DNA of 64,000 bases from Namhaeicola litoreus (GTDB lineage: Bacteria; Bacteroidota; Bacteroidia; Flavobacteriales; Flavobacteriaceae), in assembly GCF_042679565.1 (NCBI RefSeq), contig NZ_JBHTMY010000002.1:682001-746000 (forward strand), in the 5' to 3' direction. Below are positions 34,972 to 43,266 of the stretch, one piece after another. Both the position numbers and the translations under genes were made by a program. Within the stretch, counting starts at the first letter, position 1, and every line of letters starts with the position of its first letter. The notes beneath the pieces are model-generated. The model did not search any database, was not told the origin of the DNA, and saw only the letters and a program-made list of their open reading frames with translations.

Positions 34972-36255
34972 TTAAAATCTATAATTAACTCCGGAGTAAA
35001 CCCCAAAATAATAAGGTTGAAAATTACCAGAGCTGTTTGAGAAAGTGTTAAATTGGTACTTCACCATTGGTGTGACGTTTAAAAACCAATCTTGAGTAAT
35101 TTTATAATCTATATCAAAACCTAAATTTCCACTAAAATTGAATGAGTTTAGGTTATTCGCTTCTCCTATCTTCGTTTCATTGAGGTTGGGTAAAACAAAC
35201 GACACTTGATTATCAGTCAAAATATATGTACTAAAACCTCCCACCAAATTAAGACCAACTTTGCTTTCAAACAAATTGTATTTCATTTCTATAGGGATTT
35301 CTAAGTATTCAAAAGACTGATTCAATTCTCCCTCTACGTCAGTTTTACCGGCAACTGTTGAGGATTCTATATTGGGTCTTGAATTCTGAGAAGATGATAA
35401 ATAAATCGCAGAATTTTTGGAATCTAGATTGTTATTTGAATATTTTGACGATGAAATTGCAAGATTAACATCCTTTGTATTATATCCCAATTCTAATCGG
35501 TTTAAACCTGACTGAATATTGATTTTTTCTGTTAATTGGTAATTTACCTTTACACCATAAGAGAAAGCCTCGTCTGTACTTATTGAGTTATTTTTTAAAT
35601 TCTCACTTATAGGTGATCCTTGCTGAAGTGAGTTTAAATATACAGGAGCAACTGTTGGACCAATAGACCATTTCTTATCCGTTTCCTGCTTAATGTTGAT
35701 TTTTTCATTAGATGAAATGGCTGTTTCGATACTTGTCTGAAGAAATTCTTTGTTTCCGTTTGAAGTTTTTTCAACAATTTCTTCGTCTTTCTTATTTATT
35801 TCGTTATTGACAATGGCATTACCTTTATCATCAGCAAACTTGAAATCATTCTTTTCAGATTCAACCGATATCGGAGTTTCTAAATTTACTACCTTTCCTT
35901 TCTTGATCTTTTTACCAACAACACTAGACACAGCCACTGTTTTCTCCTTCTCATTTTCACTGCCTGTATTTATTATAGTACTCGCGTTTGTGTTGTTCTC
36001 ACTATTTTGAATGGCGCCCCTATTGTTTAACAAGGTCTCTTTTTTCCATGGTTTAAAATATCCTAGACCAAGTGAAAAGAGCAATAACGCCGCCACAGCA
36101 ACTCCGCTTAACTTCCTGAATAACGGAGCAACCCTGGTGCGAGATCTGCCCTGCAATTGCATTTCAATATTATTCCAAACCCTATCAGGAGGAAAAACTT
36201 CCATTTCTTTGAAGTTTTCCTGAAAAAGCCTGTCTATGTTTTTATACTCTTTCAT
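34972..36255 (-). CDS. Membrane-anchored protein with outer-membrane-type C-terminal domain, encoded with ECF sigma
   Basis: 427-aa protein. The cytoplasmic N-terminus (1-45) has the pattern DRLFQENFKEMEVFPPDRVW often found in Bacteroidota proteins next to sigma factors. A single helix (about 50-65, VAVAALLLFSLGLGYF), a long Ser/Lys/Glu/Asn-rich low-complexity stretch (70-190), then a C-terminal region (about 195-427) of barrel-like strands ending YYFGVYSGVNYRF follow. It starts 2 bp after the sigma gene. The position suggests an anti-sigma role, but the barrel-like end is odd for an inner-membrane anchor, so the topology is unclear. Confidence 0.75.
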   Translation of the reverse strand: MKEYKNIDRLFQENFKEMEVFPPDRVWNNIEMQLQGRSRTRVAPLFRKLSGVAVAALLLFSLGLGYFKPWKKETLLNNRGAIQNSENNTNASTIINTGSENEKEKTVAVSSVVGKKIKKGKVVNLETPISVESEKNDFKFADDKGNAIVNNEINKKDEEIVEKTSNGNKEFLQTSIETAISSNEKINIKQETDKKWSIGPTVAPVYLNSLQQGSPISENLKNNSISTDEAFSYGVKVNYQLTEKINIQSGLNRLELGYNTKDVNLAISSSKYSNNNLDSKNSAIYLSSSQNSRPNIESSTVAGKTDVEGELNQSFEYLEIPIEMKYNLFESKVGLNLVGGFSTYILTDNQVSFVLPNLNETKIGEANNLNSFNFSGNLGFDIDYKITQDWFLNVTPMVKYQFNTFSNSSGNFQPYYFGVYSGVNYRF

Positions 36256-36257
36256 TA

Positions 36258-36800
36258 TTAAAATAATCCAGCATTTCTTTTTTGCTGACTCAATTCTACT
36301 TTTTCTTTTAAAATCAATCTAGCGCGAGACAAATTTGATTTAGATGTTCCTTCTGCAATTCCGAGAAGCTTCGAAATTTCCTTATGAGAAAAACCATCTA
36401 AAACATATAGGTTAAAAACCATTCTATATCTTTCTGGTAATTCTTGAACTATTTTTAACAAAAAGTCCAAGGTAATTTCATCTTCTACGACCTCTACATC
36501 TACCTCATCTGGCAAATTATACTCTACTAAATTCAAAACATTCTTTTGTCGGTAACTTTGTAAAGTTGTATTGATCACAACCCTTTTCATCCAACCCTCA
36601 AAGGAACCTTTGAACTTAAATTGATCTATTTTTTCAAATATCGTAATAAAGGCATCTTGAAGGTTATCTTCTGCTTCTTGGGTATTTCTTGAATATTTCA
36701 AGCTTACTGCAAACATCTTACCCGCAAACAACTGATAGACCTCAGATTGGGCCTTTCTATCTCTTTTTTTACATTTAAGTATGAGTTTCTTTAAACCCAT
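36258..36800 (-). CDS. ECF-type RNA polymerase sigma-70 factor
   Basis: 180-aa extracytoplasmic-function sigma factor. Region 2: QEAEDNLQDAFITIFEKIDQ and FEGWMKRVVIN. Region 4: LPERYRMVFNLYVLDGFSHK followed by EISKLLGIAEGTSKSNLSRA (helix-turn-helix). It is preceded by a small lipoprotein gene that overlaps its start by 26 bp and is followed by the membrane protein that may regulate it. It likely controls an envelope-related regulon. No promoter for autoregulation was identified. Confidence 0.93.
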   Translation of the reverse strand: MGLKKLILKCKKRDRKAQSEVYQLFAGKMFAVSLKYSRNTQEAEDNLQDAFITIFEKIDQFKFKGSFEGWMKRVVINTTLQSYRQKNVLNLVEYNLPDEVDVEVVEDEITLDFLLKIVQELPERYRMVFNLYVLDGFSHKEISKLLGIAEGTSKSNLSRARLILKEKVELSQQKRNAGLF

Positions 36801-37215
36801 GTTCTACTTTATTGTTTAAGTTAACCACCGGAACAATGACTTCTTCGTAAATTGAATCGCCATCTTCATCTTCTCCTTTCCACAGTCTAAAAATATAATC
36901 TTCTGTCTGAAGTGCATGAACTCTAAAAACATAATTATAAAGCACGTCCTCAGCCGAACAACTATTTTTATCCACAAATGTTCCAACAATCGCTACGTTT
37001 CTGGCGTCTTGATCATATTCGTAAATCAAATCAGGATACAAGAAGCAATTATCTGAAACTTTGTATTGAACGGAGACTTCATATACTTTACCAAATTCAA
37101 AAGTTTCAGGGAAATCTGAACTTTCTATAGGCACTAATTGGTAATAATAATTGTCTCCATCACTGCAACAGGTGGTTAAAATTACAATAAAAAATAATAC
37201 AATAAATCTTTTCAT
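36775..37215 (-). CDS. Lipoprotein of unknown function upstream of ECF sigma, 146 aa
   Basis: Signal peptide with lipobox LTTC (Cys16) and a second Cys17, followed by a beta-rich domain with YYYQLVPIESSDFPETFEFG, a Cys pair (DNCFLYPDLI, KNSCSAEDVL) and YIFRLWKGEDEDGDSIYEEV. No domain recognised. Its 3' end overlaps the sigma gene's start, so translation is coupled. It could be a sensor or target of the sigma system; this is inference. Confidence 0.75.
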   Translation of the reverse strand: MKRFIVLFFIVILTTCCSDGDNYYYQLVPIESSDFPETFEFGKVYEVSVQYKVSDNCFLYPDLIYEYDQDARNVAIVGTFVDKNSCSAEDVLYNYVFRVHALQTEDYIFRLWKGEDEDGDSIYEEVIVPVVNLNNKVEHGFKETHT

Positions 37216-37263
37216 CGTTTTCGAATGATGTTGATTGTATATTTCTAGATGCTTAAATAAGTA

Positions 37264-37291
37264 TTGGGTTGCGTTATTTGACTTACTTTTG
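37264..37291 (+). promoter_or_regulatory. Promoter of the LuxE-domain gene
   Basis: TTG (37264-37266), 17 bp, then TACTTTTG (37284-37291). The start codon ATG is 8 bp further, so the mRNA leader is at most a few bases. Confidence 0.5.
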
Positions 37292-37299
37292 CTAATGAA

Positions 37300-38283
37300 A
37301 TGAGCTTAGATTACACTTCTTTTTTTAAAATTAGATCGAGTTATGAGTTTGAACACACCGCCATTGAGGTTTTCAAAATTCAAGCGGTGCAAAATCCTGT
37401 TTATCATAATTTTATAAAGCTGTTAGGTGTAAATCCTACAAAAGTCAATTCGATTGCTCAAATCCCTTTTCTACCCATATCCTTTTTCAAAACAGAAAAT
37501 ATTGTTAGTTCGACAAAATTACCTGAGCTTGTTTTTACCAGTAGTGGTACCACAGGAACAGAACAAAGTAAACATTTTGTCAGTGACATTCAATTATACA
37601 AAGACAGTTTTACTTGTGGTTTTAATCATTTTTATGGCTCCCCAGCTGACTTTACCTTTCTGGCTCTTTTACCTGGATACTTAGAAAGAACAGGGTCGTC
37701 TTTGATTTATATGATGAAAGACCTTATTATGCTTTCAGGCACGCCTGAGAGCGGTTTCTATCTAAATGACCATGAAAAACTCGCCCGTATAATTACCGAG
37801 CTAGAGTCAAAAAATAGAAAAACAATATTAATTGGAGTTTCCTTTGCTTTGCTCGATTTTATCGAAAATTATCATTTCAACCTTCAAAATACCATCGTTA
37901 TGGAAACGGGAGGAATGAAAGGAAGAAGAAAGGAATTGGTGCGCGAAGAATTACACGGCTTACTAAAAAAGGGGTTTGGTGTAAACCAAATTCATTCAGA
38001 ATACGGTATGACGGAATTACTTTCTCAAGCTTATTCAAAAGGCGAGGGTCGATTTTACTGTCCTCCGTGGATGAAAGTATCAATTAGAGATACAGAAGAT
38101 CCATTGAGTTTATTGCCAAAAGGTAAATCAGGAGGCATTAATGTCATCGATCTTGCAAATCTTAACTCATGTAGTTTTATCGCCACACAAGATTTAGGTA
38201 AAACCTATGAAGATGGCTCTTTTGAAATCCTAGGAAGATTTGACAATTCTGATATTCGTGGCTGTAACTTGATGGTATTATGA
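37300..38283 (+). CDS. LuxE/PaaK-like acyl-protein synthetase
   Basis: 327-aa enzyme of the acyl-adenylating superfamily, LuxE type. ATP-binding P-loop-like FTSSGTTGTEQSKHFV (about 83-98), LLPGYLERTGSSLIYMM, METGGMKGRRKELVRE, HSEYGMTELLSQAYS (about 238-252) and the terminal hinge DLGKTYEDGSFEILGRFD. It activates a carboxylate, possibly a fatty acid, for transfer; the acceptor is unknown. It stands alone and its 3' end overlaps the convergent tyrS by 6 bp. Confidence 0.85.
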   Translation: MSLDYTSFFKIRSSYEFEHTAIEVFKIQAVQNPVYHNFIKLLGVNPTKVNSIAQIPFLPISFFKTENIVSSTKLPELVFTSSGTTGTEQSKHFVSDIQLYKDSFTCGFNHFYGSPADFTFLALLPGYLERTGSSLIYMMKDLIMLSGTPESGFYLNDHEKLARIITELESKNRKTILIGVSFALLDFIENYHFNLQNTIVMETGGMKGRRKELVREELHGLLKKGFGVNQIHSEYGMTELLSQAYSKGEGRFYCPPWMKVSIRDTEDPLSLLPKGKSGGINVIDLANLNSCSFIATQDLGKTYEDGSFEILGRFDNSDIRGCNLMVL

Positions 38284-39576
38284 TACGACTCTAAGCAAAA
38301 AGTAATTGCGTTTTCCTCTCTGTAACAGCACAAATTGGTTATCTATTAAATCATTTTTCGACAATCGAAATTCTTCTTTAACCTTTTCCTTGTTCACCGA
38401 AATAGAATTTTCCTTCAAAGCCCTTCTCGCCTCACCATTTGATTTTAAAAACCCAGATTTTTCATTTAACGCATCAACAATATCAATTCCCTCTTCGATA
38501 TCCAATTTGGAAATTTCAGCTTGAGGGACACCCTCAAAAACATCTAAAAAAGTCTGCTCATCTAATTTTCTCAAATCACTGGCAGTTGAATTACCAAACA
38601 AAATAGATGAAGCCATAATGGCGTTTTCAAGTGCTTGTTCTCCATGAGTCATGCGCGTAACCTCTTCTCCAACTTTTTTCTGTAGTATTCTTAAATGAGG
38701 AGCTTCTTTATGCTCTTCTATGAGTTTCTCAACAGTTGACTTGTCTAAAAAGGTAAATATCTTGATGTATTTTTCTGCGTCTTCATCACTGGCATTTACC
38801 CAATATTGATAAAATTTATACGGTGAGGTTCTACTTGCATCCAACCAAACATTACCCCCTTCAGTTTTACCGAATTTTGTTCCATCTGCCTTTGTAACTA
38901 ACGGACTGGTTAAGGCAAATGCTTTGCCTTGTAATTTTCTTCTGATCAATTCTGTACCGGTTGTAATGTTTCCCCATTGATCACTACCTCCAATTTGCAA
39001 CTTACAATTCTTGTGTTCATAAAGATGAAGAAAGTCATAACCCTGAACCAATTGGTAAGTAAATTCTGTAAAGCTCATTCCTTCTTTAGCATCAGGATTT
39101 AAACGATTTTTTACAGAGTCTTTGGACATCATATAATTTACGGTAATATGTTTTCCAATATCTCTGGCAAAATCCAAAAAGGATAAATTTTTCATCCAAT
39201 CATAATTATTTACCAATTCTGCCCGGTTGTTTTGATTTCCGGAGAAATCAATAAACCTCTCAAGTGTTCTTTTAACACCTGTTATGTTTTTCGCTAATGT
39301 TTCTTCATCCAGTAAGTTTCGCTCGGCAGATTTTCCAGAGGGATCTCCAATCATTCCTGTTGCTCCTCCAACCAATGCAATCGGTTTATGGCCAGCTCTT
39401 TGAAAGTGCATTAACAACATAATTTGAACCAAACTTCCAATGTGCAAGGTATCTGCTGTTGGGTCGAAACCGATATAAGCAGTGGTCATTTCCTTCTGTA
39501 ATTGTTCTTCTGTTCCGGGCATGATATCATGAATCAAACCTCTCCATTGCAATTCTTCAACAAAATTATTTGCCAT
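38278..39576 (-). CDS. tyrS: Tyrosyl-tRNA synthetase
   Basis: Class I aminoacyl-tRNA synthetase of 432 aa, charging tRNA-Tyr. HIGH-like motif in DPTADTLHIGSLVQIM; tyrosine-binding YQLVQGYDFLHLY and GGSDQWGNI; KMSKS-like KFGKTEGGNVW; C-terminal S4 RNA-binding domain (about 365-432). I start at MANNFVEEL: an upstream in-frame ATG (39639) lies above a promoter consisting of leftward TTG (39621-39623), 20 bp and TATCTTTG (39593-39600), so it would not be transcribed. Confidence 0.96.
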   Translation of the reverse strand: MANNFVEELQWRGLIHDIMPGTEEQLQKEMTTAYIGFDPTADTLHIGSLVQIMLLMHFQRAGHKPIALVGGATGMIGDPSGKSAERNLLDEETLAKNITGVKRTLERFIDFSGNQNNRAELVNNYDWMKNLSFLDFARDIGKHITVNYMMSKDSVKNRLNPDAKEGMSFTEFTYQLVQGYDFLHLYEHKNCKLQIGGSDQWGNITTGTELIRRKLQGKAFALTSPLVTKADGTKFGKTEGGNVWLDASRTSPYKFYQYWVNASDEDAEKYIKIFTFLDKSTVEKLIEEHKEAPHLRILQKKVGEEVTRMTHGEQALENAIMASSILFGNSTASDLRKLDEQTFLDVFEGVPQAEISKLDIEEGIDIVDALNEKSGFLKSNGEARRALKENSISVNKEKVKEEFRLSKNDLIDNQFVLLQRGKRNYFLLRVVS

Positions 39577-39592
39577 ACTTTCAAATTTTGGG

Positions 39593-39623
39593 CAAAGATA
39601 AAAAAGAATGCTTACTGGCTCAA
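39593..39623 (-). promoter_or_regulatory. Promoter of tyrS
   Basis: Leftward TTG, 20-bp spacer and TATCTTTG, close to the Bacteroidota consensus (TTG-N19-TAnnTTTG), 17 bp before the tyrS ATG. It decides the tyrS start. Confidence 0.6.
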
Positions 39624-39713
39624 TAAAAACTGTTTTCAATATGTAGAAAGGAAGTTCGCGAATAAATTCTTTAAATTAAGTGTTTTGATCTGGGGAATAT
39701 TTATTTTTACTTC

Positions 39714-40724
39714 ATGATTTTAGTTACCGGCGGAACAGGTTTTGTAGGAGCGCATTTGCTCTATCATTTGACTTTACAGGAAAAGGAGATTAGGGCAATT
39801 TATCGCAATAAGTCTAGATTGAAAAATGTAAAACGGGTTTTTCAATATTATTCGAATGAAGCGGAGATGTACTACCAAAAAATCAATTGGGTTCACGCAG
39901 ATATTACGGTTATTGAAGATTTAAAAAGCATTTTTGACAATGTTGATGTTGTTTATCATTGTGCAGCCCTGGTATCTTTTTCATCTCGTGATTACCAGGA
40001 AATGAGAAAGGTAAATATTGAAGGAACCCAAAACATAGTTAATGTTTCCATCGAAAAAAAGATTAAAAAATTGTGTTTTGTTAGCTCCATTGCAACCCTT
40101 GAAAATACATATCAAACGGATTATATTGATGAACAATGTTTTTGGACAACAAACAAAAACAAGAGTGATTATGCCATCACAAAACGAGCTGCAGAAATGG
40201 AAGTTTGGCGTGCAAGTCAGGAAGGGGTTAATTGTATCGTTGTAAATCCCGGTGTAATTATTGGCCCAGGTTTTTGGAAGAACGGAACTGGAAATTTATT
40301 TGAGCAAATTAAAAATGGGATGAGTTATTACTCTTCAGGGAGTTCTGGATTTGTTGACGTTAGAGATGTGTCAAAGTCAATGATTGTTTTAATGGAAAGT
40401 GATATTATTAATGAAGCTTTTGTTTTAGTGGCAGAAAACAGATCATTTAAAGACTTATTTACACAAATCAGCCAATCAATTAAAGCGAAAACACCATCTA
40501 AAGAAATTGGAAAAACCGGTTTGGAAATTGCATGGAGATTAGCTTGGTTAAAAAGTTTATTTACCCGTTCTAAACCATCATTAACAAGAAATTCTGCAAA
40601 AGCCGCTTATGGTCAAAAAAAATACACTTCGGAAAAAATTAGGCGGGTATTAAATTATTCTTTTATTCCGTTTAACGAGACAATTCAGTTTACTGGAAAA
40701 TTGTTCCAAAAAGACAAAAACTAA
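39714..40724 (+). CDS. NAD(P)-dependent epimerase/dehydratase (extended SDR)
   Basis: 336-aa extended short-chain dehydrogenase. Rossmann motif VTGGTGFVGAHLLYHL (4-19), NAD-site CAALVSFSSRDYQ, and YAITKRAAEMEVW holding the catalytic Tyr and Lys. The substrate-binding part includes VVNPGVIIGPGFW. The family covers sugar-nucleotide epimerases, dihydroflavonol reductases and hydroxysteroid dehydrogenases; the sequence is closest in feel to the DFR-like group. Monocistronic. Confidence 0.88.
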   Translation: MILVTGGTGFVGAHLLYHLTLQEKEIRAIYRNKSRLKNVKRVFQYYSNEAEMYYQKINWVHADITVIEDLKSIFDNVDVVYHCAALVSFSSRDYQEMRKVNIEGTQNIVNVSIEKKIKKLCFVSSIATLENTYQTDYIDEQCFWTTNKNKSDYAITKRAAEMEVWRASQEGVNCIVVNPGVIIGPGFWKNGTGNLFEQIKNGMSYYSSGSSGFVDVRDVSKSMIVLMESDIINEAFVLVAENRSFKDLFTQISQSIKAKTPSKEIGKTGLEIAWRLAWLKSLFTRSKPSLTRNSAKAAYGQKKYTSEKIRRVLNYSFIPFNETIQFTGKLFQKDKN

Positions 40725-40742
40725 GTAAGTTTTGTTTGTTCT

Positions 40743-41138
40743 TTATTCGTAATCATCTTCAAATTCTGGTACAGACTCATCCTCTCCTCTTATCGAGTCC
40801 ATTTCAAATCTAACTAATTCTCGGTCTTCTTCTAACCTCTTTTTTACATTCTCGAGTATTCTGCGATATTCATCCACCTGAGATGTGTAGTATTCATTAC
40901 TAATGGCAAATTGTACACTATCAATTTGGTATTTTAAACTAATAAAAGACATGTATTTTATGTTTTTATCTCCATTTTTATTTTCTGCACTCACAGCGCC
41001 ATTTGCGACATACATATCATACAACAGATTTTCCATTTTTTCCGGTGGAATTAAATTTTCCGGTTTTGGAATATGTGTTTTGCCTTGGCAAGCCAAAATC
41101 AAAACAAATAAAAGAAATGTCAAAGGATTTATTTTCAT
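40743..41138 (-). CDS. DUF4296 lipoprotein
   Basis: 131-aa lipoprotein of the Bacteroidota family DUF4296. Lipobox ILAC (Cys17); domain signature IPPEKMENLLYDMYVANGAV and YYTSQVDEYRRILENVKKRL, a likely helical bundle; acidic C-terminal tail (EDESVPEFEDDYE). It overlaps the end of the dihydroorotase gene by 4 bp and is translated with it. Function unknown. Confidence 0.88.
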   Translation of the reverse strand: MKINPLTFLLFVLILACQGKTHIPKPENLIPPEKMENLLYDMYVANGAVSAENKNGDKNIKYMSFISLKYQIDSVQFAISNEYYTSQVDEYRRILENVKKRLEEDRELVRFEMDSIRGEDESVPEFEDDYE

Positions 41139-42475
41139 CGATCAAATTTTAGTCTTTTCCCTTTTGGTTCAGGTAATACATTTTTACCGTCAAAAACTAA
41201 ATGTCCATTTACAAACGTATGGGTTATCTTGTTGTGAAAAAATTTTCCTTCAAATGGAGACCAGCCACATTTATACAAAAGGCTTTCTTTAGTTACCTCT
41301 TGTTCACAGGCCAAATCAACTAAAACTAAATCGGCAAAATAACCCTCACGAATGTATCCTCTGTTGTACACTTTAAACAAAATGGCTGGGTTATGACACA
41401 TTTTCTCCACAATCTTTTCTAAGCTTATTCTTCCTTCCTTGTAAAATTCCAACATCGCGGGCAGCGCATGTTGTACCAATGGTCCGCCACTCGGAGCTTT
41501 TGTATACACCTGATTTTTTTCTTTTAAAGTATGAGGAGCATGGTCTGTTGCGATTACATCAATTCGATCATCCAAAAGGGCTTTCCACAAACCTTCTCTA
41601 TCTTTCTCCGTTTTTACCGCAGGATTCCATTTGATAAAAGTTCCTTTGGAGGCATAGTCTTTATCATCGAAAGTTAGGTGATGAATACAAACTTCTGCAG
41701 TGATCATCTTCTCTTCAAGCGGAATATCATTCCTGAAAAGATTTGTTTCTTTGGCGGTACTCAAATGAAACACATGCAGTCTGGCTCCGGTCCTTCTAGC
41801 CAAGGCAATGGCTTTTGAAGATGATAGATAACATGCTTCTTCACTTCTGATTATTGGGTGACGAGCAATTGGAATGTCTTCTCCGTAAGTTTCTAAATCA
41901 GCTTCAAAATTCTTTTTGATTGTATTTTCATCTTCGCAATGTACGGCGATGACCATATTTGTTGAAGAAAAAATTTTTTCTAAAACTTCCTCATCATCTA
42001 CCAACATGTTTCCTGTAGAAGAACCCAAAAACAATTTGATTGCTGCAACATTTTTAGGATCTGTTTGGATTAATTCTTCCAAATTGTCATTTGTGCCTCC
42101 AAACATAAAAGAAAAATTCGCAAATGCCCTACCATCAGCCATTTCAAATTTTTCTTTCAAAAGCTTTTGAGTAACGGTTTGCGGATTTGTATTTGGCATT
42201 TCTATAAATGAAGTAATTCCTCCAGCAACGGCAGCTCTAGATTCAGAAGAAATATCGCCCTTATGAGTTAATCCGGGCTCTCTAAAGTGTACTTGATCAT
42301 CAATTACTCCGGGAAGTAAATATTTTCCTTTGGCATCAATTATTGAAGTACTTTCTGGCACATCATCGATATGATCAGCAATCCTATCTATGTACTCTCC
42401 AACAATCAATACATCTTTTTGTTGGATCATTCCTTCATTAACGATTTGTGCATTTTTTATTAAAACTGTTTTCAT
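41135..42475 (-). CDS. pyrC: Dihydroorotase (class I), with unusual metal motif
   Basis: Amidohydrolase of 446 aa that interconverts carbamoyl-aspartate and dihydroorotate in pyrimidine synthesis. FREPGLTHKGD (64-74), IEMPNTNPQT, IAVHCEDENT, LHVFHLSTAKE and VIATDHAPHT are all present. The usual metal-binding HxH is replaced by Q61-V-H63 (DDQVHFREPG), so one of the two N-terminal histidines is missing. The other His ligands and the catalytic Asp remain. Whether the enzyme is active, or is a binuclear variant, cannot be told from sequence. It is downstream of polyprenol-phosphate-mannose synthase by 5 bp. Confidence 0.9.
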   Translation of the reverse strand: MKTVLIKNAQIVNEGMIQQKDVLIVGEYIDRIADHIDDVPESTSIIDAKGKYLLPGVIDDQVHFREPGLTHKGDISSESRAAVAGGITSFIEMPNTNPQTVTQKLLKEKFEMADGRAFANFSFMFGGTNDNLEELIQTDPKNVAAIKLFLGSSTGNMLVDDEEVLEKIFSSTNMVIAVHCEDENTIKKNFEADLETYGEDIPIARHPIIRSEEACYLSSSKAIALARRTGARLHVFHLSTAKETNLFRNDIPLEEKMITAEVCIHHLTFDDKDYASKGTFIKWNPAVKTEKDREGLWKALLDDRIDVIATDHAPHTLKEKNQVYTKAPSGGPLVQHALPAMLEFYKEGRISLEKIVEKMCHNPAILFKVYNRGYIREGYFADLVLVDLACEQEVTKESLLYKCGWSPFEGKFFHNKITHTFVNGHLVFDGKNVLPEPKGKRLKFDR

Positions 42476-42480
42476 CTTTT

Positions 42481-43200
42481 TTATTTTGGAAGTCCTTTTA
42501 ACCTCATCGAAATAATTCCGAATATGGCTTCAGTAATAATCGTTTTACTCATTTTTGATTCTCCCTCTGTACGGTCTGTAAAAATCACTGAAACTTCTTT
42601 TAAAGTAAAACCATGTTTCCATGCTTTGTATTTCATCTCAATTTGAAAAGCATAGCCAACAAATCTAATTTTATCCAATTTAATGGTTTCCAATACACGC
42701 CTTTTGTAGCATACAAAACCAGCAGTTGTGTCGTGAATTGGGATCCCAGTAACAATTTTTACATATCGAGAAGCGAAATAGGACAGTAAAACACGTTTCA
42801 TTGGCCAGTTTACCACGTTGACTCCTTTTGAATATCTCGAACCAATAGAAAGATCAGCTCCTTCAATAGCGCAAGCTTCATATAGCCTTTCTAGGTCTTC
42901 AGGATTATGAGAAAAATCAGCGTCCATTTCTATAATGTAGTCATAACCTTTTTTTAAGGCCCATTTAAACCCGTGAATATATGCCGCACCCAAACCATTC
43001 TTTTCCTTTCTGACTTGTAAACACAAACTCTTAGGAAATTCTTTTTGCAACTCTTTTACGATTCTTGCAGTTCCATCTGGAGAACTGTCGTCTACAATCA
43101 ATATGTCGAATGCTTTTTTTTGTGAAAAAGTAGCACGGATGATTTTTTCAATATTCTCCTTTTCGTTGTAGGTAGGTATGATAACAAGCGTATCTTGCAT
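42481..43200 (-). CDS. Polyprenol monophosphomannose synthase (DPM1-like GT2)
   Basis: 239-aa GT-A glycosyltransferase that makes a polyprenyl-phosphate-linked sugar, typically mannose, from a nucleotide sugar. TLVIIPTYNEKENIEKII (4-21), DILIVDDSSPDGT, and the metal-binding DAD in IIEMDADFSHNPEDLERL. GSRYSKGVNVVNWPMKRVLL and VCYKRRVLETI match bacterial DPM synthases. It lacks membrane helices. The divergent neighbour is a GT39 transferase that would use such a lipid-linked donor. Confidence 0.92.
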   Translation of the reverse strand: MQDTLVIIPTYNEKENIEKIIRATFSQKKAFDILIVDDSSPDGTARIVKELQKEFPKSLCLQVRKEKNGLGAAYIHGFKWALKKGYDYIIEMDADFSHNPEDLERLYEACAIEGADLSIGSRYSKGVNVVNWPMKRVLLSYFASRYVKIVTGIPIHDTTAGFVCYKRRVLETIKLDKIRFVGYAFQIEMKYKAWKHGFTLKEVSVIFTDRTEGESKMSKTIITEAIFGIISMRLKGLPK

Positions 43201-43218
43201 ACGATGATTTTAGGACAC

Positions 43219-43248
43219 CAAAGTTAAGATTTTTTATTTCTAAATTTG
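43219..43248. promoter_or_regulatory. Divergent -7 boxes between the DPM synthase and GT39 genes
   Basis: Leftward TAACTTTG (43219-43226) serves the DPM-type synthase; rightward TAAATTTG (43241-43248) serves the GT39 gene. Both fit TAnnTTTG and are 18-19 bp from their start codons. Co-regulation is plausible since the products may act in one pathway. Confidence 0.5.
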
Positions 43249-43266
43249 TATGAATAAAACTTACCT

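Noticed and set aside
39577..39639. 21-codon N-terminal extension of tyrS
   Set aside because: It contains the promoter TTG-N20-TATCTTTG and is not found in TyrS.
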